From Ignavibacteriales bacterium (GTDB lineage Bacteria > Bacteroidota > Ignavibacteria > Ignavibacteriales > Ignavibacteriaceae): a DNA stretch of 34,310 bases. The DNA is taken from assembly GCA_012517155.1 (NCBI GenBank), contig JAAYVN010000021.1:1-34310 (forward strand), written 5' to 3'. This document shows positions 17,149-25,800 of the stretch, piece by piece (within the stretch, counting starts at the first letter, position 1; every line of letters starts with the position of its first letter). A program made the translations under genes and the position numbers. The notes below the pieces were generated by a model that was given only the letters and a program-made list of their open reading frames with translations, was not told the origin of the DNA and searched no databases.

Positions 17149-17415
17149 TTAATAATTTGGTTTTCCCTTGAATAAAACAAGTTCATTTTTTAATAAGCTA
17201 AAATTCCCATTACAAACCATAGAAAGATAAACAGCGTATTGACCGATAAAATTGCTATAACAAACCGGATTTTTATTTATAGAAAACCCTTTATTTTTCG
17301 ATATGAAAAAATATTCGGAGTTTAAACGATATATAAGTCCTGTTATTTGGAGTTTTAGAAAAAAAACGGAAAAATACAATATTGCCCTCCGCATAATCGG
17401 TAGATTTGTCGTCAT
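17149..17415 (-). CDS. Possible small protein at the head of the envelope operon
   Basis: 88 aa frame beginning at an ATG with AAAGGA 5 nt upstream, ending 23 nt before the next start. Contains one hydrophobic stretch near the N-terminus ('AILYFSVFFLKLQITGLIY') after two arginines. No family recognised. It might be a small membrane protein, or the stretch may simply be the leader of the operon; the good ribosome binding site and spacing favour a gene only slightly. Confidence 0.35.
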   Translation of the reverse strand: MTTNLPIMRRAILYFSVFFLKLQITGLIYRLNSEYFFISKNKGFSINKNPVCYSNFIGQYAVYLSMVCNGNFSLLKNELVLFKGKPNY

Positions 17416-17498
17416 TAATTCCTTTCCGTGAATGTTACACCGAAAAATAAGAAAAATATTTTTATAATCAATTACTTTTTTTTAAGAACACACTTTTT

Positions 17499-19049
17499 TT
17501 ACGAAAACCAGGCGAAAAATTGCTTTAAAGCACTCCTGGCTTCGGGTTTTATGTAGTAAAAATTGACTCCGCGAGGGGTGACTTCCCAGAATTCTTCCTG
17601 CTCGGTGCCAAAAATTATTCCTTCGATTTTTTTGATTCTTGCAAGAGGTTCAACCTGCATATCACGGAAAATAACCCTTGCTAATTCCTCCTCGCCGTGA
17701 AGAAGGTAATATCCGGCAAGTTTGACTTGCGCAATTCTAACTCCGATAAGGGATACTTCCTTTGCACTTAGTTCCTTTTCCCCTGCTTCAGCCGGTTCGT
17801 CCACCGTGAGGAAAAGATCGAGAAGTTCTTTTATATTGCCGACTTTTTTCTGATGCGCGATTTCATTTATGCGGCAGAGATCGTGGGCAGCGGTTTCGAG
17901 AATAAAGAGTACCTGGTTTTTGTTTGCTTCCTGTCCGTAATACTTGAAATAAACAGATATTTTTTCAACGATCTCGGGAAATTTCGAGAGCATTTCTTCG
18001 GCAATAATCCGGTAATGTTCGAGTGTGTTGAAAGCTGAACGGGGATCTTTATCCCGGATCGAGGCTCGCAGGTAGGAATTGAAGTATTTCAGGCAGTTTT
18101 CAATTGCCCCTTTATCCCCCCATCTGACTGCTTCGATTGTTATCAGTTGTGTGTTGAGCAGGACTCCGCTTGCCACATCACGGAGTTTGGTTTTGGAGTT
18201 GTTGAATATTACTTCGTAAAGACTAAGTATTTTTCTTTCGAGATAGATCTTTTCTTTTTCTATATGGCTAAGGACGAATTCACTGTAGCTGGAAAAGTCG
18301 GGATCAATTTTTTCTTCATCGGTAATTCTGAACCACTCTTTTGGAAGATTGCTTTTTATAGTAAAGTAGTCAACAAGTATTTCCCTTAAGCTGGTAAGAG
18401 AAAGGATGGTGACAGCTCTATCCCCCTGAAATACGGAATTAAGGGCAATATCACCGATGAAATCAATGTCTTCTTTCGTTTTCCGCTTTGTTTTAAGTAT
18501 GCCTTTCAATTCCCCTGGCATGTTTTCTAATTTATTGAGCGCACTGCGGCTTACGTATGCCAGGAAGTTTTCGGGACGGAGGAAGTTGAATATATAATTG
18601 AAGTGAGGAATGACAAATAAAAGTGAAAGTATGATAAGAACAAGCGTGAAGGTTATACTGAAGTAGTTAAGGGAACGCTCGTTTATCGTATTTACTACAA
18701 GTACTGTGTTTATTGATGTTATTACATACAGACTTATTACGGCAACGTTAAAACGGTCACCCACAAAGAGGTCCATTATTTTGGATGAATATTTGTTGGC
18801 GGCTAACTGCACGATAATCGCGATAACTGTTATCTCAATACCAAGGATAGCAACTATCACTTCCCCAAGTCCGCTAAGGGTGTTGGTCAGGTTTCCGATA
18901 TCGGTACTGTAGAGTACGGCAAAGGGATGGACTCCTTCCCTTATCAGGAGGAAGTCAATTCCGCGGAGTATCCCGAAGATGCCTATACTGACAGCGACAA
19001 GAATCAGTAAAGGTTTTAACCAGATTTTTGTGTTAGAAAGTTTTAGCAT
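17499..19049 (-). CDS. DUF2254-like membrane protein
   Basis: 516 aa. N-terminal membrane region with about four segments: 12-33, about 58-83 ('EVIVAILGIEITVIAIIVQL'), about 101-121 and about 130-150. A large soluble, mainly helical domain follows from about 160 to the end. The segment 'LGIEITVIAIIVQLAANKYSSKIMDLFVGDRF' resembles the conserved core of DUF2254 membrane proteins (…SitlvalQLASsqfSPrll…), whose function is unknown. Its start codon lies 4 nt from a 9-bp-unit repeat that occupies its 5' leader, with no normal ribosome binding site (AAACGGAA before ATG). It is not part of the downstream envelope operon by spacing (about 83 nt). Confidence 0.7.
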   Translation of the reverse strand: MLKLSNTKIWLKPLLILVAVSIGIFGILRGIDFLLIREGVHPFAVLYSTDIGNLTNTLSGLGEVIVAILGIEITVIAIIVQLAANKYSSKIMDLFVGDRFNVAVISLYVITSINTVLVVNTINERSLNYFSITFTLVLIILSLLFVIPHFNYIFNFLRPENFLAYVSRSALNKLENMPGELKGILKTKRKTKEDIDFIGDIALNSVFQGDRAVTILSLTSLREILVDYFTIKSNLPKEWFRITDEEKIDPDFSSYSEFVLSHIEKEKIYLERKILSLYEVIFNNSKTKLRDVASGVLLNTQLITIEAVRWGDKGAIENCLKYFNSYLRASIRDKDPRSAFNTLEHYRIIAEEMLSKFPEIVEKISVYFKYYGQEANKNQVLFILETAAHDLCRINEIAHQKKVGNIKELLDLFLTVDEPAEAGEKELSAKEVSLIGVRIAQVKLAGYYLLHGEEELARVIFRDMQVEPLARIKKIEGIIFGTEQEEFWEVTPRGVNFYYIKPEARSALKQFFAWFS

Positions 19050-19053
19050 TTCC

Positions 19054-19089
19054 GTTTGTAACGTTTGTAACGTTTATAACGTTTATAAC
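19054..19089 (+). repeat. 9-bp-unit repeat, locus C (four units), in a 5' leader
   Basis: Four perfect or near-perfect units on the plus strand: GTTTGTAAC twice, GTTTATAAC twice. It lies between the end of the broken four-helix-bundle gene and the start of the DUF2254-like gene, both on the minus strand, so relative to both genes the repeat is inverted compared with loci A, B and D. Confidence 0.95.
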
Positions 19090-19100
19090 GTAAATATTTT

Positions 19101-19451
19101 TTATGTTTTTAATGTCTTTATTAAATTCGATAAAATTTTTGAAATATGATCTGCGTTGTCCGAGATTTAATTAAAATCCTTTTGTGATAAGTAGTTTAAC
19201 TCCAATCCAATATACAACATGCTCCGAACTTCAGCACAGGAACCTTTTGCAATATATAAAAACTGCTTGAATTCACTGTTTGTCTGTCTTTCGAATCCTT
19301 CGGCGATGTTGTTCATTATAGACACTGCCGCTCTGATTATTTGTCTTTTGAAGTCATAATCTTTGTTTTCGGCAAATATCCTGTATAAATCCAAGACCAT
19401 CTCCCTGGCTATCTGCCAGGATTGTATATCTTCAAATTTGTCAAATTTCAT
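19101..19451 (-). pseudogene. Four-helix-bundle protein gene interrupted by one in-frame stop
   Basis: Paralogue of the product of 5685-6032: 'FEDIQSWQIAREMVLDLY', 'IIRAAVSIMNNIAEGFERQT', 'FKQFLYIAKGSCAEVRSMLY'. Translation stops at TAA 19167-19169 after 94 residues. Reading on in the same frame gives 'ISDNADHISKILSNLIKTLK' plus a threonine, then TAA at 19101-19103. That tail aligns with the last helix of the paralogue ('LVEKCISVSKLISKLSTSIK'), giving 116 codons against 115. So a single sense-to-stop substitution removed the fourth helix, or the stop is real and a shortened protein is made. No frameshift is needed to restore the frame. A 9-bp-unit repeat follows 11 nt after the ancestral stop. 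Confidence 0.85.
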
Positions 19452-19534
19452 TATTCTAATATAATAATCTTTAATTATTGCGCAAACGCTGAATTCAGAA
19501 AGGTGCTTTCAGTTCTTCAGATAAAATCAGGTAA

Positions 19535-19630
19535 GGAAAATCACTCAATACACTGAGATAATTATCTCAATTGAACTTACTCAATTGCTTGAGATAATTT
19601 ACTTAATAAGTTGAGTAAATCAATAATTTT
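19535..19630. repeat. Palindromic TTGAG/CTCAA cluster flanked by 9-bp direct repeats
   Basis: Upstream of the broken four-helix-bundle gene. Contains TGAGATAATTATCTCA, a perfect 16-bp palindrome (about 19554-19569), ACTCAATTGCTTGAG, and TTTACTTAATAAGTTGAGTAAA, an imperfect hairpin; TTGAG or CTCAA recurs every 11-14 bp in alternating orientation. The direct repeats ATCAGGTAA lie at 19526-19534 and 19631-19639, on either side. It could be a small non-autonomous element with a target duplication, or a cluster of binding sites. Confidence 0.6.
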
Positions 19631-19704
19631 ATCAGGTAAAAGAAAAAGACATTTATGAAAATCGAATAAGGATATTCATTGATCCGAAATTAGAATATCA
19701 TGAT

Positions 19705-21420
19705 TCAGAGATTCACCGTATTCTTGATTATTTTTTTTCCGGAAAGTTTGAGTAGATCCGGTAAGTTTTTTATAGTTTGGCGATCTTTTTCTTTGGCTTC
19801 TTCGTCCAGTTCTTCATAAGGAATTATATCCGGATGGGTTTTAAGCAAAAGATTCTTCTCTCCCGGAGCATATCGCCATCCATTCAGCAATTTTTCATCC
19901 ATCCACCTGATATGTTCTGCCTTTGCCATTTTTTCAAGCAATTCCTTGTCTTTGGCAGGATCGATTGCCTGAGGCGGATGATTAACCGGAACCAAATCAT
20001 ATCCGAATGAGTTAAGTTTTAATTTTATGTGAAAAGCCTGCTGTCTGTTGGCTTCTTTTAACTCATGCGGAAGGTTATCCCAGTCAACAAGTGTTTTATT
20101 TTGCTCTTTCGTAATTCCGCGTTGAGTTTCGCTCTCAACGTATTTTTGGTGAATAATTTCGGCAATTTTCTCAATTTCTTCATTTACAAGCTGATCATAC
20201 AAACAGGTTTTCTCGTATATATTAAAATATTTTACAGTATTAATCCTTTTTAATAACTCTCCTTCGCTGATAAGCTGTGTGAGATTTGAATTCCTTTGAA
20301 AAGCGACGAATATATTTGATCCGGAACGCAACTGACCAATTTGTTTTACCAGGGAATAACTGAGTACATCGTTTGTTAAGCATATGAAAATCGATTCATA
20401 GTTCCAACTCGACAAATATGTCCGGAAATTATTTATGGTAAGCTTTTCAATTTCAGTTTCTTCATAATCGAGTTCAATAAGTTCATAAATTGAGGGATAA
20501 TCATTTCTGAATGAATTAATTTCTTTTTGTGCATTTTTGTCGATTACCGTCACCAATAATTTGGTTTGGTATGAATAGTGGTGAAGCAGTGCCGCTTGAA
20601 TCAGTATGCTCTTGCCGGTTTTCCCAAATCCCAGCATCATTATTTTCAACTGTTTTTTATCTTCAGAAAAGTCTTTGCTAATGAGGGGATATTCATTTAT
20701 CAGGATTTCACTTCCCCGCTTATAGACATTTACGATTCTGGAGTCTAACATATCGTTGGGTTGCAGAAATATCTGATGTGATTTAAATATTTCCTCTATA
20801 AGCGGTTGATAAATCTGAACATAACACAACACCCGCTTATCCGTTAATCCTGAGCCGAACAAATTATAGATGTTGGTAACTATTTCAATATTCAGTTCAT
20901 CGCTGTCGTTAAGGAGAAAAACAGCTTTGGCTTTTTTTACGCTTGCCTTTCTTAATGCGGTAATATCAGCCGGGTGTTCATTTATCCATATGGTTCCTTC
21001 GGTGCGCAGATTCAGCAAGCTGTGCTGATCAGACCCCGGTTCTATTAGTACAACCTTCATTTTTTTCGACAGAACATCCCTTAGAAGTATTAATGATTTA
21101 TTGCTGAGTCCGCAAATCACAATGTGGTTTTTCAGGAACATCAATCCTAAGTTTTTTTGAAAGAGCCCTACGACTGATTTTATTGTTGCATAAGCAGTGA
21201 TAAGCGGTGCAGCGAATCGGGCTAACTGAAGATAATTGTTGACTAATGGAACAACATCCCCGGACTGCAGAACAAAGAGCTGGATAGAGAGATACATGGC
21301 ATCAAGCAATCCCCTTCCTGCACTTCTGAATCCAATAACACCAATCAGGAAAACTAAAATGGCTGCCAGTCCGATAAGGTGCCACTCATATTCTTTAAGT
21401 CTGAATTTAGACTGTTCCAT
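19705..21420 (-). CDS. Membrane TrkA-N (RCK-like) protein with C-terminal RyR domain
   Basis: 571 aa. Two membrane segments, about 13-31 and 64-86, enclose a stretch 'YLSIQLFVLQSGDVVP' where a two-helix channel would have its pore loop, but there is no TVGYG filter. Then a TrkA-N/RCK-type Rossmann domain begins about 98 ('NHIVICGLSNKSLILLRDVL'), and a second nucleotide-binding segment near 265 has GFGKTGKS ('LKIMMLGFGKTGKSILIQAA'). The C-terminal ~100 residues (about 465-560) form a RyR domain: 'MAKAEHIRWMDEKLLNGWRY', then 'KTHPDIIPYEELDEEAKEKD'. RyR domains in prokaryotes are thought to bind nucleotide-type ligands. It starts 4 nt after the TIR gene, so both are one unit; ion-channel or membrane effector controlled by a TIR-made nucleotide is a reasonable inference, not shown. 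Confidence 0.85.
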   Translation of the reverse strand: MEQSKFRLKEYEWHLIGLAAILVFLIGVIGFRSAGRGLLDAMYLSIQLFVLQSGDVVPLVNNYLQLARFAAPLITAYATIKSVVGLFQKNLGLMFLKNHIVICGLSNKSLILLRDVLSKKMKVVLIEPGSDQHSLLNLRTEGTIWINEHPADITALRKASVKKAKAVFLLNDSDELNIEIVTNIYNLFGSGLTDKRVLCYVQIYQPLIEEIFKSHQIFLQPNDMLDSRIVNVYKRGSEILINEYPLISKDFSEDKKQLKIMMLGFGKTGKSILIQAALLHHYSYQTKLLVTVIDKNAQKEINSFRNDYPSIYELIELDYEETEIEKLTINNFRTYLSSWNYESIFICLTNDVLSYSLVKQIGQLRSGSNIFVAFQRNSNLTQLISEGELLKRINTVKYFNIYEKTCLYDQLVNEEIEKIAEIIHQKYVESETQRGITKEQNKTLVDWDNLPHELKEANRQQAFHIKLKLNSFGYDLVPVNHPPQAIDPAKDKELLEKMAKAEHIRWMDEKLLNGWRYAPGEKNLLLKTHPDIIPYEELDEEAKEKDRQTIKNLPDLLKLSGKKIIKNTVNL

Positions 21421-21424
21421 AATA

Positions 21425-22657
21425 TCAGTAATCTTTTATACAGCGGACGCTAAAGCCATAAGCTTTGTTATTTAACAGCAGGGAAAGACCCCCGGAAGTT
21501 AAGGATGGTTTTAATCTTAACCTGTAAGCGTTTTTATCCCCTTCATCAGAGGAAGACCACAAATAAGCATACTCTCCGAGTCCGCTGAAATCGCCATTAT
21601 AAAGACGATTACCAGACAGTGGGGTGGAAAACAAACCAAATTCTGATTTTATTTCAATTAGATTTCCGCCGTTTTTAATACTAAAGACGCTTTCATCTTC
21701 GTTTACTGCATTAACAATAGATTCTAATTCAAGTATGTCCGGTATATGCCATCCTGCAGGCGCAAGACCCCGGGGATCGTTAACGGCATACCAATTATAT
21801 AACTTACCGATTTTTTTTCCATTCTCAGAATTATTATTGTAATAACACCAGGCACCCTGTTTCTTTTCCCAGTCTTCAGGAGTTTTTGCCTGTGGTATCA
21901 TATCTCCGTTGCGATATGTGTCAACATTCAGGTTTTCCAGCATCCACAGTTGATCACCTTTATTAATTTTTTTTACCGGTATTTGGGTAATAACCTCAGG
22001 CTTAGTTTTTTCTGGGGTTTTCTCATTTTGAAGTTCAAAGACTTTGCGTATATCACTTTTTTGAGAATCAATCCCAGCTATAACTTCATCAGCCATTTCC
22101 CGGTTTTCTTTATCCGGTATTTTTTCTTCTTTAATTGATCCGTCAATATCAGATGAAATTGTTTTAGCCTGGATAAAGGAATCGGGGAGGGGAGCGGATT
22201 TAACCTTGGGGCTTTCACCTAGCACATCAGGAACAATTTTCATAAGTTTGTGCACATAGATTTCATCCGGGAGTTCGTATTTTTTTATTGCCTGTATTGA
22301 ACTTAACATAAGTTTCAATCCGAATTTGAGGACAGCTTCTTCCAGATACATAACAAGAAAGCGTTTATTCTCATCAAATGCGAAATTTATTTCATTTCTG
22401 ACGTTTCTGGAGTTTACCGCTTTTTCCGACATAAACACAATAAACATTGTAGCATCTTTTATAGCATTCTCAATCTCTTCTGACCATTCAGATCCGGGGG
22501 TGATGCCCTCATCATACCAGATTCGAAATCCCATTTTGTTTAATCTAAGAAGTTCCGGAAAAACCAGATCAGAGTCCTTGTGAGAATAGCTTGCAAAAAT
22601 ATAGGGCTCTGTGCCGGTATAGGCAGGGAAAGGGAGTTTTACTTTTTTTTCATCCAT
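21425..22657 (-). CDS. TIR-domain protein with C-terminal FISUMP domain
   Basis: 410 aa, no signal peptide, cytoplasmic. TIR domain about 18-142: 'YIFASYSHKDSDLVFPELLR', 'GFRIWYDEGITPGSEWSEEI', 'ATMFIVFMSEKAVNSRNVRN' and E89 in 'RNEINFAF', at the place of the catalytic glutamate of NAD-cleaving TIRs. A low-complexity linker (about 143-232) follows. Residues 233-410 match the Fibrobacter succinogenes major paralogous (FISUMP) pattern: 'DQLWMLENLNVDTYRNGD', 'GKLYNWYAVNDPRGLAPAGW', 'YLWSSSD', 'YGFSVRCIKD'. FISUMP domains are normally on exported proteins, so fusion to a cytoplasmic TIR is unusual; the fold is thought to be related to C-type-lectin/FGE-like recognition domains. First gene of a two-gene unit with the RyR protein. 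Ribosome binding site weak. Confidence 0.88.
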   Translation of the reverse strand: MDEKKVKLPFPAYTGTEPYIFASYSHKDSDLVFPELLRLNKMGFRIWYDEGITPGSEWSEEIENAIKDATMFIVFMSEKAVNSRNVRNEINFAFDENKRFLVMYLEEAVLKFGLKLMLSSIQAIKKYELPDEIYVHKLMKIVPDVLGESPKVKSAPLPDSFIQAKTISSDIDGSIKEEKIPDKENREMADEVIAGIDSQKSDIRKVFELQNEKTPEKTKPEVITQIPVKKINKGDQLWMLENLNVDTYRNGDMIPQAKTPEDWEKKQGAWCYYNNNSENGKKIGKLYNWYAVNDPRGLAPAGWHIPDILELESIVNAVNEDESVFSIKNGGNLIEIKSEFGLFSTPLSGNRLYNGDFSGLGEYAYLWSSSDEGDKNAYRLRLKPSLTSGGLSLLLNNKAYGFSVRCIKDY

Positions 22658-22802
22658 AAATTGTGCCCGGATTTAATATATTTTAATAAAATGTTATGTG
22701 GTTTTTTTAATATTATTATAAAGCCTTAGAAATATAACACATTTTTAGGCTTATTAAATTACAAAAAATAGCTTGACTGACAAAAATAATTTTTTGCCAG
22801 GA

Positions 22803-22832
22803 TAAAAAAAGCCGGCATTTCTGCCGGCTTTT
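22803..22832 (-). terminator. Rho-independent terminator after the subtilase gene
   Basis: AAGCCGGCA (22809-22817) pairs perfectly with TGCCGGCTT (22822-22830), 4-nt loop; on the minus strand a T-run follows. It lies beyond the 9-bp-unit repeat, about 45 nt after the stop codon. Confidence 0.95.
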
Positions 22833-22834
22833 CC

Positions 22835-22870
22835 GTTATAAACGTTATGAACGTTAAAAACGTTACAAAC
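22835..22870 (-). repeat. 9-bp-unit repeat, locus D (four units)
   Basis: On the minus strand: GTTTGTAAC, GTTTTTAAC, GTTCATAAC, GTTTATAAC, then GG. Placed between the stop codon of the subtilase gene (5 nt away) and its terminator, same orientation as the gene, exactly as at locus A. Confidence 0.95.
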
Positions 22871-22874
22871 GAAT

Positions 22875-25800
22875 TTACTTCATCAGAATCATTTTCTTGG
22901 ACATAACGGTCTTGCCGTTTGTACCGGTGGCGTTCATCTGATAAATGTAAGTTCCGCTGGCAAGTTTCGAAGCATCGAAATCTACTTTGTAGTAGCCGGC
23001 TTCCTTTGTTTCGCTTACGAGCGTGGTTATAAATTCACCTATTGAACTGTAAATACTGATTGTTACATCGGATTTTTCCGGTAACGAATAAGTGATTGTT
23101 GTGTTCGGATTGAACGGATTCGGGAAGTTCTGATCTAGAATGAATGCCGTTGGTAGTCCGAGTTCAACTTCAATTATTTTACTGTACTCAAAATCTCCGT
23201 TGTAATCGATTTGTTTCAGTCTGTATTCATATTTACCGACTGAGTTGTTTTTGTCAACAAATGTATATGAATGGGCTTGTGCCGAGCTTCCGTTTCCTTC
23301 AACAAATCCTGCTTCTTTCCAGCTTTCGGTACCGGATAGGCGTTTTTCAACTTTAAAGCCCTGGTTGTTTGTTTCGGTAGCGGTTTCCCATTTGAGTTGT
23401 ACCTGTCCGTTAACAGCTTCTGCTGTGAAGGAGGTCATTTCTACAGGTATGGGAACTATGGTCATAGAAACCGGAACTGTAACTGACGGGAGATTGGTTG
23501 CATTGCTAGTAACAACCACATCCATTGAGTAAGCACCCATCGGATAGTCTTCGGTTTTGAAAGTAAGAAGCAGATTAGCGGTATTACCATTGAAAAGTGT
23601 CCCGTTAAGCGGGCTGTTGGTTACCAGCCAGTCAGGCTCAGCAGAGAATTTGAGAGCAAGGTTGTTCTTAATGTAGTTGGCATTGTAGGCAACTTGCAGA
23701 CCGATTGTTCCGGTTGCATTTTCCAGACCAACAGAAGCTGAGTTTATAGTACCCGTCATTGTGTTATAATAAACAATAATTTTTCCGCTTGAGTACATGT
23801 GAACCTGCCAGGTATAGCCGGCTGTTCCGCTGTATCTCTGGTAGTTGGTCCACTGAACGATCATCTTGTTGCCGTCCTGTTTGTAATGAACTGTGCCGGG
23901 AGCTTTAGCATCAAGGTCATCCCAGAAGGGGCAAATGAGTTCATTAGGAACTGCTGAAGTGGGGAGTGCTGCATTTGTAAATGAATTAGTGGTGATAGGT
24001 GCAAAGCAGATAAATCCGTTTGAGGAGAGATAGAACTGTGTTTTTACCTGTCCGTAGAATTTAAAGTTAAATCCGAAATTATATGGTCCGGAATAACCCT
24101 CATCCGTGGCACCAAAGGTACCTGTAGCAACCCAGTTGGTAATAGGAGTTCCGGTTGTTGAAATATCGTTCCAAACATAAGCCGGTCCGTTTGGCTCGTC
24201 ACTGTCGATCCATTCGTAACCACCGAGATCCGGACCGCCGCTTCCCTCAATTGACTGACCGTAGATAATTGTAGGATTATCCTTATCCTGAACTGCTTCG
24301 GTTTCATTCTTTGAAGGAATAACCTGTATCCTGTACTTCCCTTCCGGGAAAGTATTGTTTGCAAAGGCAACATTGTAGTCCAGGGTTGAAGGGAATCCTG
24401 CGTTATTTGTGATATGTATAGTATCGGAGATTTCTCCACCGGCTGCCAGAGTTTTCGTAAGTGTTAAAGGAGTAACGAGTACAGTAGGTGCCTGAAGGGT
24501 TGATGAACTTCCGGGATTGGAGAGGACGCTCCAGTTGCCCCAGGTATCTCTCGATCTAACATTGAAGTAATAAAGTGTGTTTGAGGTTAAACCTGTAACA
24601 ATAAGTTGCTCGGGTGACCCCGGTGCAGCGGGTGCATTGGGGAAGTTAACCGGTGTGGCTGCAGCAAATGTTGTTGTATCGGTAATCGGAGTAGTTGATA
24701 TTCTGATATCGTATCTCGTTACGCCACCCACACTTGTATCGCTTGGTGCTGTCCAATTGAGCATTAGACTGTTAGATGTAGCGTTTCCAACGGAAAGGTT
24801 TGTTATCGGAGTTGGAGGAATAACATCAGGTGTTCCTAATGAAAGGAACGCTGCATATAAGTCAATGAGTCCTTTTCCGTAGTTGTTATCTTCGCCGGCT
24901 GTTCCAAGATCTTTTGCAGTGTTGTAAAGAGCCATTTTGAGTTGATGTCCGGTTAATGTAGGGAAGGCGGATTTTAAGAGAACAATAGCGCCTGCGACGT
25001 GCGGGCTTGCCATTGAGGTTCCGTCGAGCAGGTTATAACCGGTTGTGGTTCCTGAGGAGCGTACGTTAACTCCGGGAGCTGAGACTTCGGGTTTAATTAA
25101 CAAGGAACCTGTTCCGCCGCAAGTTGAAGGACCACGTGAGGAGAAAGATGCAATCGGGTTATTATTTCCTCCATTGTACAGGGCACCATCAATAGCTGCT
25201 ACGGAGAAAACGTTTACTTCGTTAGTGCTAATATTTTTTGGTTTTGTTACTGTGCTGGCACCTGGTCCGTTATTTCCGGCTGAGAAAACAACCGCGATAC
25301 CTGCAGCTTCTACAGAGTTAAGAGTAGTAACATATATACCTGAGCATTCGTCACTAACGTTAGGATCGTACCATGAACAGCTAATAGCATCGGGCATATC
25401 GGTAATGGTTGACGGATTTCCGTCCGGATTCATTGCCCACTGGAAAGCTGCAACAGAGTTGGATGTGTGAGGAGATGAGCAGATTGTTTTAGCTGCAATC
25501 CATTCAGCATCAAAAGCAACACCAACTGTATCGGGAGTAGTTAATGATCTTCCCACCATTGTTCCCATGGTATGGGAGCCGTGACCGTCGCAGTCTGATG
25601 TAGTTGTTGCACCTGGCTGTGAAGGATCGAACCATGCCTGGCCCGGAGGAACATGATTACCTCTCCATTTATGCTGAAGTGCCGGATGGGTAGGATAAAC
25701 ACCGGTGTCGATATTCATGGCGATTCTGTTTTGACCGGTAATTCCCATTTGCCAGAGCAAGTGGGCATTGATAACTCTAAGACCTAATTCTGTTGTTTCA

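Noticed and set aside
19101-19451. Avd protein of a diversity-generating retroelement
   Set aside because: The protein family is related, but no reverse transcriptase, template repeat or variable repeat is present nearby.
19705-21420. Ordinary TrkA/Kch potassium channel
   Set aside because: No TVGYG selectivity filter is visible between the two membrane helices, and the C-terminus is a RyR domain rather than TrkA-C.
24577-25470. Open frames on the plus strand inside the subtilase gene
   Set aside because: They lie opposite a clearly conserved catalytic domain and show no family resemblance; they are antisense shadows.
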